Part shown: piece after piece, positions 52,690 to 63,600 of the stretch
Layout of the letters: each line of letters begins with the position of its first letter
How positions within the stretch are numbered: the stretch's first letter is position 1
NCBI GenBank assembly: GCA_003223215.1
Contig: QHYH01000087.1
Location: 62,001 to 126,000 of the forward strand
Direction: 5' to 3'
Source: Acidobacteriota bacterium
GTDB lineage: Bacteria > Acidobacteriota > Terriglobia > Acidiferrales > UBA7541
Length of the DNA: 64,000 bases
Notes under the pieces: model-generated
What the model saw: only the letters and a program-made list of their open reading frames with translations
What the model was told of the DNA's origin: nothing
Databases searched by the model: none
Program-made: the position numbers and the translations under genes

Positions 52690-53000
52690 ACGTCAACGTC
52701 CTTTACGATGAGTTCGGTGGACGCGCGCGTGCTGTACACAACGGAGATTGACGCCGACGATCGCGGGCTCGCTCTGGACTCGAGCTTCTGAACGGCTTGG
52801 CGGCGGTGCACCACCGCGAGACAGTTCAACGTGCAGAAAACGTGCTCGCTGAGCTTGCCACTGGAACCGGGGGCACATACTTTCACAACAATAAGGACCT
52901 GCAACGCGGGTTGCAGCAATTGATGGCTCGACCAGAGCACTTGTACGTGTTGGAGTCTTCGCTGGATGGCGTCAAGCGCGACGAGGCGCGTCGTGCCACG
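52690..53000 (+). pseudogene. VWFA-related protein remnant
   Basis: SSVDARVLYTTEIDADDRG in one frame, then AENVLAELATGTGGTYFHNNKDLQRGLQQLMARPEHLYVLESSLDGVKRDEA in another; typical C-terminal half of VWFA-related proteins. Confidence 0.7.
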
Positions 53001-53002
53001 CT

Positions 53003-55066
53003 TTACTTTTTTTCTGGCTTGTCCGCGGGAAGGAGCGATTTGTCGTACAAGGAGCCGTAGGCTAGATACTGCTCCACTGCGTCTGACGGGTAGCTGATCT
53101 TGACGTCCTGTACGTGTCCCTCCGCTGCAGCGCGTGCGGTCAGTTTCGAATTGATGCCTGCCCAGTACGTTGGCACATTCAACTTCTTGTGTCGCGCCAC
53201 AACCTGATCGCGCAGCTTGGGCTCGAAGTGCACGGCGTATTCGTCGACCAACCCCTTGATGGCGTCATAATCGCCCTCGGCTTTGATGCGCATTAATTCT
53301 GTCAGTAGCATTCCCACGCCTTGGCGCATTTTCGCGTAATCCTGTACGCGTATATAGGTTTTTTCGTCGCGGTCGAATTGTTCGATGGCTCCGGGGACGC
53401 GCGCGCGGATGTAGTTCACGATCAACTGCCGGTCGCGTTGGTGATCCTCTTCGATGGAGTCGCCCTTCGGAATGCGGCGCAATTGCGTCAACGCCGCCAT
53501 CGCTGCGCTGTCGTACATGGCCTTGGCGACCTCTTCCTGATTGCTGACCAACCCCAGCTCTTTCAGCTTCGGATCCCACGCGTTCCATAGCGCGCTGAGG
53601 TCTGCGCGACCCTCTTCCAGCGTCGAGAAATAGCCCTTCAGATACGGCTCGGCTCCGCCCTTTAAGCGTTCGCTTAGCTTTCCGGAACCATGCCCAATTA
53701 CTTCGTGAAGAGCGGTCATCAGATCTCCGGCTTCATTTCCGTACTTGACGCTGCGTTCGGCAATTTCCGGGCTCGCCGAAAACTCTTTGGCCATTACGTC
53801 TCCCGTAGCGTTATTGAGCGCCCGAGTGCTGCTGGTAAACAGAAAATTCTTTGTGCCGTATTTCTCATGAATTTCGTTTTCATTCGGCAAGTTATCGCCA
53901 ATCACTGACACGCTGAAATCCCCCGCCTCGACAAGCGTCTCGACGGCTTTCACCACTGGCGGCTGAAACGTTTGCTTCCTGTACTTCGCATCCCAGGGTG
54001 CTTTTTCCTCGAAGTAGTCGGCGTTTTGACCCAGGCGGATCATCATTTCCGTGACCGGTTTGTCGGTGATACTGACGAAGGTTTGCGAACTGGCCTTCGC
54101 TCCTCTGGCGTCCCGGTAAATTTCGACGAAGCCGTTGACAAAATCGACGATCGCGTTGTTCTGGACCCAATCGATTCCGAATCGTAGCCAGTCGCCGGGA
54201 TCGCCTGTCTGGTAGTAGCGCACTAGATCCCTGATTACTTTGGCCTGGCTGGGATCCGCTACTAGCTGGGCCTTCTCTAGATACCCATTTGCGCGTTTCA
54301 AATATGTCGCGTAGAGCCCGGGAGCAACTTTCCCGTCTGGCGTCCCCGCGCGATAGACCTCTTCTTCCAACTTGCCGTTCTTGCCTCGCGCCACGCGCGA
54401 GTTCAGCGGATGGGTATCGTGAAAATCCTTCAGATCTGCCAGCGTTACGCCAACATAGAACGTATTCGAACTCGCCCGGATGGCGTCCAGCCCACCAGTC
54501 GGATTCTTTGCTGTGAGCATCGGCTCGAAATTGGCGTCAAACAACGAATCGCGCAGATTCTCCAATTCCGCGTTCAACTCCGCGGATGTTGTAATCGGCG
54601 GAAGATCACCGCTCTTACTCGAGAACGCGCCGCTCTTCTGCGCAATCAGCGCAGCCTGCTTCAGTTCCTCGAAAGCGAAGCCCGGTAGGAATTTCTGCGA
54701 GGTCAGTTCGTTGTGATTGCCTTTATTGGCCCAGAAGAGCTTCGCGAAATCCGTGATCCTGGTGCGCACACCTGCGTCGATCCCTTTCGGGTGTGCAACG
54801 ATTCCCTCGAGCAGCCGTTTTTGCCGCAAACCGAATCTTGAGAATTGATCGTAAACGATAGGATCGACAGCAATCGAGGCTTGTGTCAGCCAGTACGCTA
54901 ACTCCTGCTGCTTCGCGTCTAATGAATTGAAGCTTTCGGCTTCCACGCGCACAAATCCGGTCTCCGCAACTCGCTCCACGAGTGAATTATGCTGGCCGCT
55001 CTGGCCCATTGCGGCTGTGGCGCCGGATAGAACTAATAGAAACAGTTCAACGATTCGCTTGCACAA
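53003..55066 (-). CDS. Dipeptidyl-peptidase III-like (M49) metallopeptidase
   Basis: 687 aa; zinc motif TALHEVIGHGSGKLSERL, followed by LEEGRADLSALW; signal peptide LLVLSGATAAMGQ. Confidence 0.88.
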   Translation of the reverse strand: MCKRIVELFLLVLSGATAAMGQSGQHNSLVERVAETGFVRVEAESFNSLDAKQQELAYWLTQASIAVDPIVYDQFSRFGLRQKRLLEGIVAHPKGIDAGVRTRITDFAKLFWANKGNHNELTSQKFLPGFAFEELKQAALIAQKSGAFSSKSGDLPPITTSAELNAELENLRDSLFDANFEPMLTAKNPTGGLDAIRASSNTFYVGVTLADLKDFHDTHPLNSRVARGKNGKLEEEVYRAGTPDGKVAPGLYATYLKRANGYLEKAQLVADPSQAKVIRDLVRYYQTGDPGDWLRFGIDWVQNNAIVDFVNGFVEIYRDARGAKASSQTFVSITDKPVTEMMIRLGQNADYFEEKAPWDAKYRKQTFQPPVVKAVETLVEAGDFSVSVIGDNLPNENEIHEKYGTKNFLFTSSTRALNNATGDVMAKEFSASPEIAERSVKYGNEAGDLMTALHEVIGHGSGKLSERLKGGAEPYLKGYFSTLEEGRADLSALWNAWDPKLKELGLVSNQEEVAKAMYDSAAMAALTQLRRIPKGDSIEEDHQRDRQLIVNYIRARVPGAIEQFDRDEKTYIRVQDYAKMRQGVGMLLTELMRIKAEGDYDAIKGLVDEYAVHFEPKLRDQVVARHKKLNVPTYWAGINSKLTARAAAEGHVQDVKISYPSDAVEQYLAYGSLYDKSLLPADKPEKK

Positions 55067-55407
55067 TGCTTCCTCCTTGGCCCCAAGCTAACAAGTTCAA
55101 CCTCGCTGACGAGCATTAATCGCTTTGGACTGCAACCACAACGGGCTATGCGGTTTCCCTTCTTTGGCAGAGGCTCATTGTATTCGCAAGGCGTCTCGAA
55201 TGTCTCCATGGTTGATTCTCGGATGGGCCCACTGAGGTTCGCTTTTCGACGGAACGCCACTTTGCGGCTCAAACCTGCTTGCCGTCTTCAGGGTATGCTG
55301 AAATCACACGAAGAAACGGATGCCTGGGCCGGCCCGGGCGACATCATCGATACGGGTGTCCTCGGCTGTCTTCGCGTTCATCTATAAAAAGGCCGCACAG
55401 GCGTCCG

Positions 55408-55689
55408 ATGATGGTAGCCACCTGCGCGCGCACGGCCGCAGGACTCGGGCGCTTTCCCGCACCCATCCTGCCTGGCTATTTGTTCTATGCTGGCGTGGAT
55501 CTACTGAGCCTTCTTGGCGACTTGATGGTCCATCGCGCTGTCCATCGCGTTTATCTCTTCGTGCTTCCTCCGTTCATCCTTGGCCAGACGATCGTGACCT
55601 ATATTGCCTATCACAACGTGCCGTTCTGGCCGACAATCGCCCACGCGCTACTTGGATTGCAGTGGTCGAACCGTGCTTGCTGCCTGTGA
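55408..55689 (+). pseudogene. C-terminal remnant of a multi-TM membrane protein
   Basis: GRFPAPILPGYLFYAGVDLLSLLGDLMVHRAVHRVYLFVLPPFILGQTIVTYIAYHNVPFWPTIAHALLG: clear TM helices but short, no credible N-terminus. Confidence 0.45.
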
Positions 55690-55777
55690 CTAGCAGCTGC
55701 TTTGGACGGATGGTCGGCAAGCCGCACGTGTGATTTTCAAGTGTCCGCTAAGCCAACTACCAGCAGTTGGTTCTGAT

Positions 55778-56965
55778 TCAGCGTCGGTTGGCTTCGGTCA
55801 GAGCGAGAACGGCGTAAGCCGTCGCTGCGTCGTTCATGAAGCGCGTGGTATCCGGACCTAGGTGATGCTCTTCGTTTTTGTTTAAAGAGTAGGCGGGCCA
55901 GTAGCCTTCCGTCTTGTATTGATTAGCCGCCAGCCAAGCGATCGCCTGCCTCTGTTGTGCATTTTCCGGTGAAATCCCCGCTTGTTGCAGCGCGAAAGTG
56001 ATCAACCCGGTGGCATACCCGTCGCTCTTCCCTTCCTGTGGTGTTCCGTCCCGTCGTTTCCAGGCCCCAGCCAGTGAGGACAGGCTCCAGCCTCCATCCG
56101 CCTGCTGCTTAGCCAGAACCTCATTGATGATCGCCCGTTGCTGTTCCGGCTTGAGAAGTCCGGGCAACCTTGCCGAGGCCCACAAAAGAACGACACGATT
56201 GAAGGTGGGCTGCGCCGTGCTTTCGCGGTTCAAGTATTTCCGCAGCATCTTGAGGTTATTTTGGATTTCGGGCCTGGCGCGGTAATTCGCGGGGGCAGTG
56301 CCCGCTGCGATGGCCGCAAGAGCGGCTCCATAATAGTCTGAATCGTCCGCTTCCCACGGCTCATTAGCGAACCGCAGCCACAACCACGCACCCCTTTTTC
56401 GTCCTTTGATTTGCTGCTCCGCCCACATGTTATCCAACGCCGCGCGCGCGTCGTTGCTGAGTTCCCGGTTCTCGGCTTCATTGCTGGCAAGAATCAGCGC
56501 GTTGAGAACAGATTCCGTTCCGCGAGACTCGGCCGTCTTGTACGCGCCGCGATCCGCGTCGCTGTAAAACGGCGCGATTTCCTTCCAAAGCCTTACACGC
56601 TTCTTGACATTGTCCAGGAGCCGGCGTTCGTTCGCCGACGGAGCTTGTTCTGCAAGTGCCTTTCGAAGAGCAGGCCGCGAAAGCGCGTAAGGCACTGCTG
56701 TGTGACATGACACACAGAAGGTATCGTGATCGCGGGCGGCCTTTGGCCATTCCATCCACCAGCTTTGCCTTTGATCGAGGTAAGCGGCGGCCGCCTTCTG
56801 ATCCCAGGAGCTTACGCTTTTCGTTCCAGGCTGATCGGCGTAAGTCGCCATAGCCTTCCTATCTCTGGAGCCAGCGGCTCTGGTGTCCGTGTGCCAACAG
56901 ACCGCAGTGATTCCCGCCACGAGGAACGCCGCTAGGGAGCCTATTTGCTGCACGCTCGAATTCAT
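55778..56965 (-). CDS. Exported protein with single CxxCH haem-binding-like motif and prenyltransferase/squalene-cyclase-like repeats
   Basis: HDTFCVSCHTAVPYALSRPALRKAL; later NEVLAKQQADGGWSLSSLAGAW and NQYKTEGYWPAYSLNK; signal peptide. Confidence 0.75.
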   Translation of the reverse strand: MNSSVQQIGSLAAFLVAGITAVCWHTDTRAAGSRDRKAMATYADQPGTKSVSSWDQKAAAAYLDQRQSWWMEWPKAARDHDTFCVSCHTAVPYALSRPALRKALAEQAPSANERRLLDNVKKRVRLWKEIAPFYSDADRGAYKTAESRGTESVLNALILASNEAENRELSNDARAALDNMWAEQQIKGRKRGAWLWLRFANEPWEADDSDYYGAALAAIAAGTAPANYRARPEIQNNLKMLRKYLNRESTAQPTFNRVVLLWASARLPGLLKPEQQRAIINEVLAKQQADGGWSLSSLAGAWKRRDGTPQEGKSDGYATGLITFALQQAGISPENAQQRQAIAWLAANQYKTEGYWPAYSLNKNEEHHLGPDTTRFMNDAATAYAVLALTEANRR

Positions 56966-57129
56966 AGGGATCGCCTCCCATTACGCATAAGTCGAAAACA
57001 GATCTCGCGCTCCGAGCGAGGAAGCACAGAGATATCTATCGAGGTTACCACGATAACCGCGGCCCGACGTGCTTTTTGGGCCTGCCAACGAAAGCGCGCT
57101 GCGCACAAATCTCCTCTCGCACCGAGGGC

Positions 57130-57402
57130 CCGGACCCGTCATATTGGCAGTGATCCGACGTCGAACGCTATGACCCGGATCTGTGAACCGACGAATTCTA
57201 TTTCCTTAACCAGGCAGGCCAAGCCGAAATTCAAAGCGACCTCTTGTACGACTACCGCACGAATGTCGACGCCTACCGCAAGTGGCAAGCACGGATGCGC
57301 GAGACACAACCACGCCTGCCGGTGATTTGGGGTAAGTATGACCTTTCGTTCGATCCAAGGGAGCCCGAGCGCTATCGCAAAGACGTACCGAACTCAGAAT
57401 AG
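57130..57402 (+). pseudogene. Alpha/beta hydrolase (epoxide hydrolase/haloalkane dehalogenase-like) C-terminal remnant
   Basis: SDVERYDPDL*TDEFYFLNQAGQAEIQSDLLYDYRTNVDAYRKWQARMRETQPRLPVIWGKYDLSFDPREPERYRKDVPNSE*; interrupted by TGA at a likely Trp position. Confidence 0.65.
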
Positions 57403-57530
57403 CTCCCGATAACGGGTTAACCGCTAAAGTCCGGCCCCGTTCTTGCGGGCGATCCCGTCTTTGTCCTAGCGCAAAACGAGGGTTGGCCGCCGATGCTATA
57501 CGATTTTGGTGCCCTCCACAGGTCCTAAGG

Positions 57531-57893
57531 ATGTTGAGCCGTAAGCGCAGACTTATAAGTCCAACGTCCCTGCTCGTCACCATGCTTTGTGCGGTCGTGG
57601 CATTCGGCATGTCCGTCCTATATCGCGACTACGCTGTGAAGGCCGCGGTGCCACTGATCTTCTTGATCGGCCTTATTCCTGTGGTACATCTATCCGGTCG
57701 GATGGCAAGTCTAGTAGTCGCGATTATTGCAGGTTTCATTTTTGCGGCGTGCTTATTTGAGCCATATGGAAGCCTTGCCATTCGCGGCGCAGCAGACCGA
57801 ATAGAAATGTTGGTGTTTGCAGTTGCCGCACTAGGAGTGATTCATTTTTCGCCAATCCCGGAGGGTCGGCGAAAGCCGACTGCACGAACCTAG
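57531..57893 (+). CDS. DUF4118-like (KdpD-type) membrane protein
   Basis: MLSRKRRLISPTSLLVTMLCAVVAFGMSVLYRDYAVKAAVPLIFLIGLIPVVHLSGRMASLVVAIIAGFIFAACLFEPYGSLAI. Confidence 0.65.
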   Translation: MLSRKRRLISPTSLLVTMLCAVVAFGMSVLYRDYAVKAAVPLIFLIGLIPVVHLSGRMASLVVAIIAGFIFAACLFEPYGSLAIRGAADRIEMLVFAVAALGVIHFSPIPEGRRKPTART

Positions 57894-58159
57894 ACGATGG
57901 TCGTGCACAATCTGTTGCAGTTCGATTTCGCCCCAGAGACCAAACGCACACTTGGCCGCGTGACATAAAGCAGGAAAACTCCCGCAATAGTGACGCCAAC
58001 TGCTCCCTGAGGTGCGTGGGAAGGCAACCGGAATCCCACCCTGACTAGGACAAAGCCATTGATCCGACGAAGAACTATCAACACGAGTAAATCAGTAAAT
58101 CGCTAACGCGGAATCGTGGGCCCGAAAAAGAAATCCTGAGCGAGATTTTTAGTCTCAGC

Positions 58160-58300
58160 ATGGAGCAGACACGGGCGCTCGAAACGCGGCCGAGCGCCGA
58201 GGTAGTTGCCCAACGCGAAGAGCGTTTATACCGGATCCGAAGTCTCCTTCAGCAGGTCAGCCAAGATAAACATTCCAAGCTGATGGAGTTGTCCGAATGA
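58160..58300 (+). CDS. Small hypothetical ORF (46 aa)
   Basis: MEQTRALETRPSAEVVAQREERLYRIRSLLQQVSQDKHSKLMELSE; no further support. Confidence 0.25.
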   Translation: MEQTRALETRPSAEVVAQREERLYRIRSLLQQVSQDKHSKLMELSE

Positions 58301-58721
58301 GCCAACAGTAGGCGGCGACTGCTCTTCATATCAGTCGTTAATCACTAAGTCGTGAGTGGTTTAGCAACCCCGCTTGCAATTGCGTGAAGAGCGCCCAATC
58401 TGTTTCTGCACCTCGGGGGAAACTCGACGCAATGTTTCCTACATAGGTCCTCTTCACTGAATCCCAGCCTTGAGCACGGAGCGAGACTCGCAAAGGGAGG
58501 CCTCCCTTCTAGGTTCTCTAGGGCAATCCCGATGGGGCTTGCCACGAAGGCATCGTAGAAAACTCCTTCTGGTTCACGAGTTGAACTCCATCTCGGTTTG
58601 CCCGCATATGTCACGGGGTGAGCGCGCGTGCCACGCACGCCGCGTTGATTCACGACCATGCCCATGGCCGCTACGTAACTAACGGGTTGATTTGGGCGCC
58701 AGGAATCTTGCCGGTTTCGGA

Positions 58722-59492
58722 CTAGTTCGTTGGCGGAAGCTCGAGGAGTGGCGGGTTAGCGTCGGGATGATCGCGCAGATATTGGTCCAAGGGCTCGTCG
58801 CGCATTACGACGCGAAATCCTCGGCGCGTGTTCACATCGATGGTTTTCTCGAAATCCAACTCGTCCGAGGCAGCTATCTCCTCGGTGGATTTCGCTCCAC
58901 GCTCCTCGATGGTAATGAAATGTACCTCGCTGTTCACGAACCAATAGTCGGCCACGCCATATACGGTGCCGTCTTTCAGATAAAGCCACACCAGGTCGCG
59001 GTCTCCGGGAACGTAGATGTACGCTGGATATTCATATGTGGGTAGGATGACGTAATTGTGAAAACCATACCCATAGGCAGAGAAAGGCGAGCCGCAGCAG
59101 TCAAATCCCCAACTCCAATAAGGACAGTAGTTCGGCCACCGTCCATAATTGAACCACCAGGCTGGCCCGAACCAGAAAAACCGTGGGCCGAAGAACACGC
59201 GGTGGCGAAAAATCTTAACTGGGCCCTGGTGAAAGGGGAAAGTATCCGGCTCGGCTCTCGCCGGACGCTGTCCGGTAAACACTCGCGGCCGCGAAATCGT
59301 CGTATGTGCTGCCGACGGTTGAACCGGTGGAACAAGTACACGCGGCGAGACCACGCGCCCGCCGGCTGCGGGGTGCGCAACAGCCCGTTGCGCCAACGCA
59401 ACAGCAGGCTGAAGGAAAGCGCAAGCCAGCACACAACCAACAACAAGCAAAAAGGTTCTGGGCATCGAACTGCGAACGGCGAATGGCGCCAT
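58722..59492 (-). CDS. Secreted hypothetical protein
   Basis: Signal peptide SMPRTFLLVVGCVLACAFLQPAVALAQ; Trp/Tyr-rich FFGPRFFWFGPAWWFNYGRWPNYCPYWSWGFDCCGSPF. Confidence 0.75.
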   Translation of the reverse strand: MAPFAVRSSMPRTFLLVVGCVLACAFLQPAVALAQRAVAHPAAGGRVVSPRVLVPPVQPSAAHTTISRPRVFTGQRPARAEPDTFPFHQGPVKIFRHRVFFGPRFFWFGPAWWFNYGRWPNYCPYWSWGFDCCGSPFSAYGYGFHNYVILPTYEYPAYIYVPGDRDLVWLYLKDGTVYGVADYWFVNSEVHFITIEERGAKSTEEIAASDELDFEKTIDVNTRRGFRVVMRDEPLDQYLRDHPDANPPLLELPPTN

Positions 59493-59797
59493 AGCGCTAC
59501 CCTCCTTGCAACCTCCTGGGTCGAAGCTGCGAGGATCGCACGGACCTAACACGCCTGTAATCTTAATACCTTTAGCTGGCCTTTGCATCACGAGCTTGCA
59601 TCAGGCCAAATCCAGTAAGCATGAACGAAGTGAACCTATTTTCTCGATTCAATTGGCTGTCCTGGGCGGACCTCCTTTCCATGCACTCCGAGAATGTGGG
59701 GTGAGTTCTCACTTTTACCGCTCGCAGGCGCCACACCAGGGTTGGTCACTTGGGTCACTTGGGTCACTTGCCCGGTAAGTCCTTGCGTGCATTCTTG

Positions 59798-60526
59798 TCA
59801 TCTCTCAAACCAACGAACTTGGAATGCCTGAGCCGACCACTCCAAAAACTCAATCCGCGCAACGGCCTCCGGACGAAGCCAGACGCATTCCTTCATTTTT
59901 TCGGCGGTGAGTTCACCACCCCAGCGAGATTTGTTCGTGTCCGGCAGGTTAACAAAGGGCATCGTTGGGGATACGAGGGGACGGATTTTCTCGAAGACCT
60001 GGAGACGTGATGCCGGAACAAAGCCGTTGCGGACACGGGCAACATAGACCAAATCTTTGCCGCGATAGTAGCCGACGATGAGGGAGTCAAAGCCGTGTGG
60101 CCCAGGGACATATCCGCCGATCACATACTCCTGTCCCTGATTCACGCGGTATTTAATCCATGCGCCTGTGCGCTTTCCAGGCTCATACAAGCTATCTTTG
60201 CGCTTCCCGATGACGCCTTCAAGCTGTTGCTGGCGCACAGCGGCAAGCATGTCAATGGCAGCGATATCGCATTGCTCCGAGATGCGGATGCGGGACGAGC
60301 GCAGCTTGAGAACTGACTTCATGAGTTCTCGGCGTTTCGTCAGCGGCGTCTTCGTCGGGTCGCGCCCATTCCAAATGAGCAGGTCGAAGACGAAATAGCA
60401 AATGCGCGAGGCTCCGGCCGCGAAGTGCTGGAGACGGTGAAAATCCGATCGCTTCCGGCTCGTTTTGGCTGGATTTGGCTGATACCTACCGGTCGGGCCA
60501 GCGTTTCGTTTGCCTGATTTAAGCAT
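59798..60526 (-). pseudogene. ATP-dependent DNA ligase (LigD ligase-domain type), N-terminally truncated
   Basis: YFVFDLLIWNGRDPTKTPLTKRRELMKSVLK...LEGVIGKRKDSLYEPGKRTGAWIKYRVNQGQEYVIGGYVPG; lacks the KxDG adenylation motif, and only ~70 nt remain upstream. Confidence 0.75.
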
Positions 60527-60642
60527 TGCCGATTCCTGCTGTGCCTAACTCGATAAACGGTCTGGGTTGTGCACGGCATCGGTTACGCGCTTTTCAAAGC
60601 GTTGCAGTAAGATGTGGCGCCTAAGCGAGGGAGGTAAGAAAA

Positions 60643-63600
60643 ATGTTGCGATTCGTGGCCGGACTTTTTGCCCTGTTATTGGCGAATGTTTGCCTGGCGG
60701 ACGAAAATCCTCCCCTGCTATTACGGCATCCCACAGTGAGCGCGACGCAAATCGTCTTTGTGTACGGAGGTGATTTGTGGAGCGTTGCGAAAGAGGGAGG
60801 AACCGCGCAGCGGCTGACGGCCGCCAACGGAGCGGCGTCCCGACCGGTGTTTTCGCCGGACGGAAGTGAGATCGCCTTTACAGGCACGTACGACGGGAAT
60901 GCGGATGTTTATCTGATTCCGGCCGGAGGAGGCACGCCGCGGAGGCTAACTTATCATCCATCGCCGGACCTCGTTATGGGTTGGACGCGCGACGGAAAGC
61001 AAGTATTGTTTGCGTCCACGCGCAGCAGCAGCATCTCCCGACACAGCAAGCTTTTCACAGTATCGCGCGAAGGAGGATTTCCATCCGAACTGCCGCTGCC
61101 AATTGCCGCGGAAGGTTCGTATTCGCCCGACGGTAAGGACCTAGCCTACGTTCCGTTGGATCATGCCTTCGAGATTTGGAAGCGCTACCGCGGCGGGAGG
61201 ACTTCGCCGATTTGGATAGCCAAGCTTTCCGATTCCAGCGTGACCACCATTCCGCGCGACAATTCTAACGACTTCAATCCCATGTGGGTTGGCGATCGCG
61301 TGTTTTTCCTCTCCGATCGCGACGGACCGATGTCCCTGCTGAGCTATGACACGAAAACCAAGGGCGTCAGCGTGGCGCTGAAGAATGATGGGTTGGACTT
61401 CAAGTCGGCGAGCGCCGGGCCGGGCGCGATTGTGATCGAGCAATTTGGGGCTATCTGGCTTTACGATTTGAAAAGCGCAACGACCCATAAAGTTGATATC
61501 CGGATTCCTGCTGATTTGCCCCAGTTGCGTCCACGATTCATCAACGTCGCAAACAGAATCGCCAATGCGGATATTTCTCCGACAGGGTTGCGCGCTGTGT
61601 TCGAAGCGCGCGGCGAAATCCTTACCGTGCCTGCCGAAAAAGGCGACGTTCGTAACCTGACGAACACGCCCGGTGCGGACGACCGATATCCCTCGTGGTC
61701 TCCCGACGGGACCAGGATCGCGTACTTTTCGGATCAATCGGGAGAGGTCGCCCTCTATATCAAGAACCAAAATGGGCAAGGAGAAGCGCAGAAGGTCGAC
61801 CTGGGCACGCCGCCTTCCTATTTTTACCTCCCGACCTGGTCTCCGGACAGCAAGAAAATTGCCTACGCGGACAAGCGACTGCACTTGTGGTACGTGAACC
61901 TGGAAAACAAAACGCCGGTCAAAGTGTTTCGCGACCGCTTCACAGGCGACCAACAGATCTACCGGGCTGCCTGGTCCCCAGACAGCAGATGGCTAGCTTA
62001 CACGCAGCAAGAGTTAAGCCACATGCGCTCCGTGCATTTGTATTCACTGGAGACAGGGCACAGCCAGCGCGTTACGGACGGAATGAGCGATTCCTTTTCC
62101 CCGGTGTTCGACCGGAGCGGTAAATATCTTTATCTATTGTCGAGCACGGACGCAGGCCCGACCATGGACAGTTCGATGGACAGTTTTAACCGTCCGGTAA
62201 CCAGCAACATTTACGTCGCTGTATTGCGCAAAGACGTGCCTTCGCCGCTCGCACCTGAAAGTGACGAGGAGGGCCAGGGCAAAGTGGAAACAGGAAAGAC
62301 AGAAGCATCAAAGACAGACACCGCTAAGGCCGAAACGGCAAAGACCGACGGCCAGGAGAGGGAAAAACCGAAACCGCCGGAACCTGTAAAAGTGGATTTC
62401 GAAAAGATTGGCCAGCGTATCCTTGCGCTGCCGATTCCTGCAAGGAATTATTTGGAGATTATTCCCGGCAAGGAAGGCGTGCTCTTTCTTTTGGAGGGTC
62501 CGCTCGTCGATCCGCTCAACGGCCCCAGCACGCTGACAGCAAGCCGATTTGATTTGAAATCGCGCAACACCGACAAGCTGTTGGAGAACATCCGCTCGCT
62601 CCACGTGTCGTCGAACGGAGAGAAATTGCTTTACCGGCAAGCTGGTGGTCCGCCGCCGGCGGGAAATACGCCCCCGCCGCAGACTTGGGTGATCGCGCCG
62701 GTGCCGCCGGCGCCGTCTTCAAGCGGGCCTGGAGCGGTTGGCCCGGTTGGAGGAGGTGGTGGGCTTCCGGGAGCGAAAACTCTGAATCTAATTTCGATGG
62801 ATGTTCGTGTCGAGCCCATGACGGATTGGAAGGAGATCTATCACGAGGCCTTCCGCATCGAGCGCGATTTTTTCTATGACCCAGGATTTCACGGCCTCGA
62901 TCTGGCGGCTACGGAAAAGAAATACGCGGCTTATTTGCCGGGCTTAGCTTCGCGTGAGGACTTGAACTACATTTTCGCCGAGGCTATGGGCGAGCTCAGC
63001 GTGGGCCATCTGTTCGTTTCCGGCGGCGACGGTCCGGAAGTGAGACGCGTTCCTGTGGGACTTCTCGGAGCGGATTATAAGATCGAAAATGGGCGTTACC
63101 GTTTCGCGAAGATCTACGACGGCGAAAATTGGAATCCCCAGTTAAACGCGCCTTTGACGCAGCCCGGCGTGAATGTTGTTGAGGGTGAGTATTTACTGGC
63201 TGTCAATGAGCGCGAAGTGCGCGGCAGCGACAACATCTATGGCTTTTTTGAAGAGACCGCCGGAAAATCTGTGCTGCTCCGCGTGGGGCCGAATCCGGAC
63301 GGCACGGGCTCGCGCGACGTGGCCGTTGTCCCGGTTGAGAGCGAGTCCGGTCTTCGAGAATTGGCGTGGGTGGAAGGCAACCGCCGAAAAGTCGACCAGC
63401 TGAGTCATGGAAAGCTGGCGTACATCTATCTTCCCGACACGGCATCCGGGGGATACACGTTCTTTAACCGCTATTTCTTTGCGCAAGCCGGCAAGCAAGG
63501 AGCGGTCGTGGATGAGCGGTTTAACGGCGGCGGAGCAAACACGGACTACATTTTGGATTACTTGCGGCGCACATTGATGAACTACCGCACCACCCGTGAT

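Noticed and set aside
59742-59770. Short tandem repeat tggtcacttgggtcacttgggtcacttg
   Set aside because: Three ~10-bp units only; no spacer structure, so not CRISPR and not otherwise interpretable.
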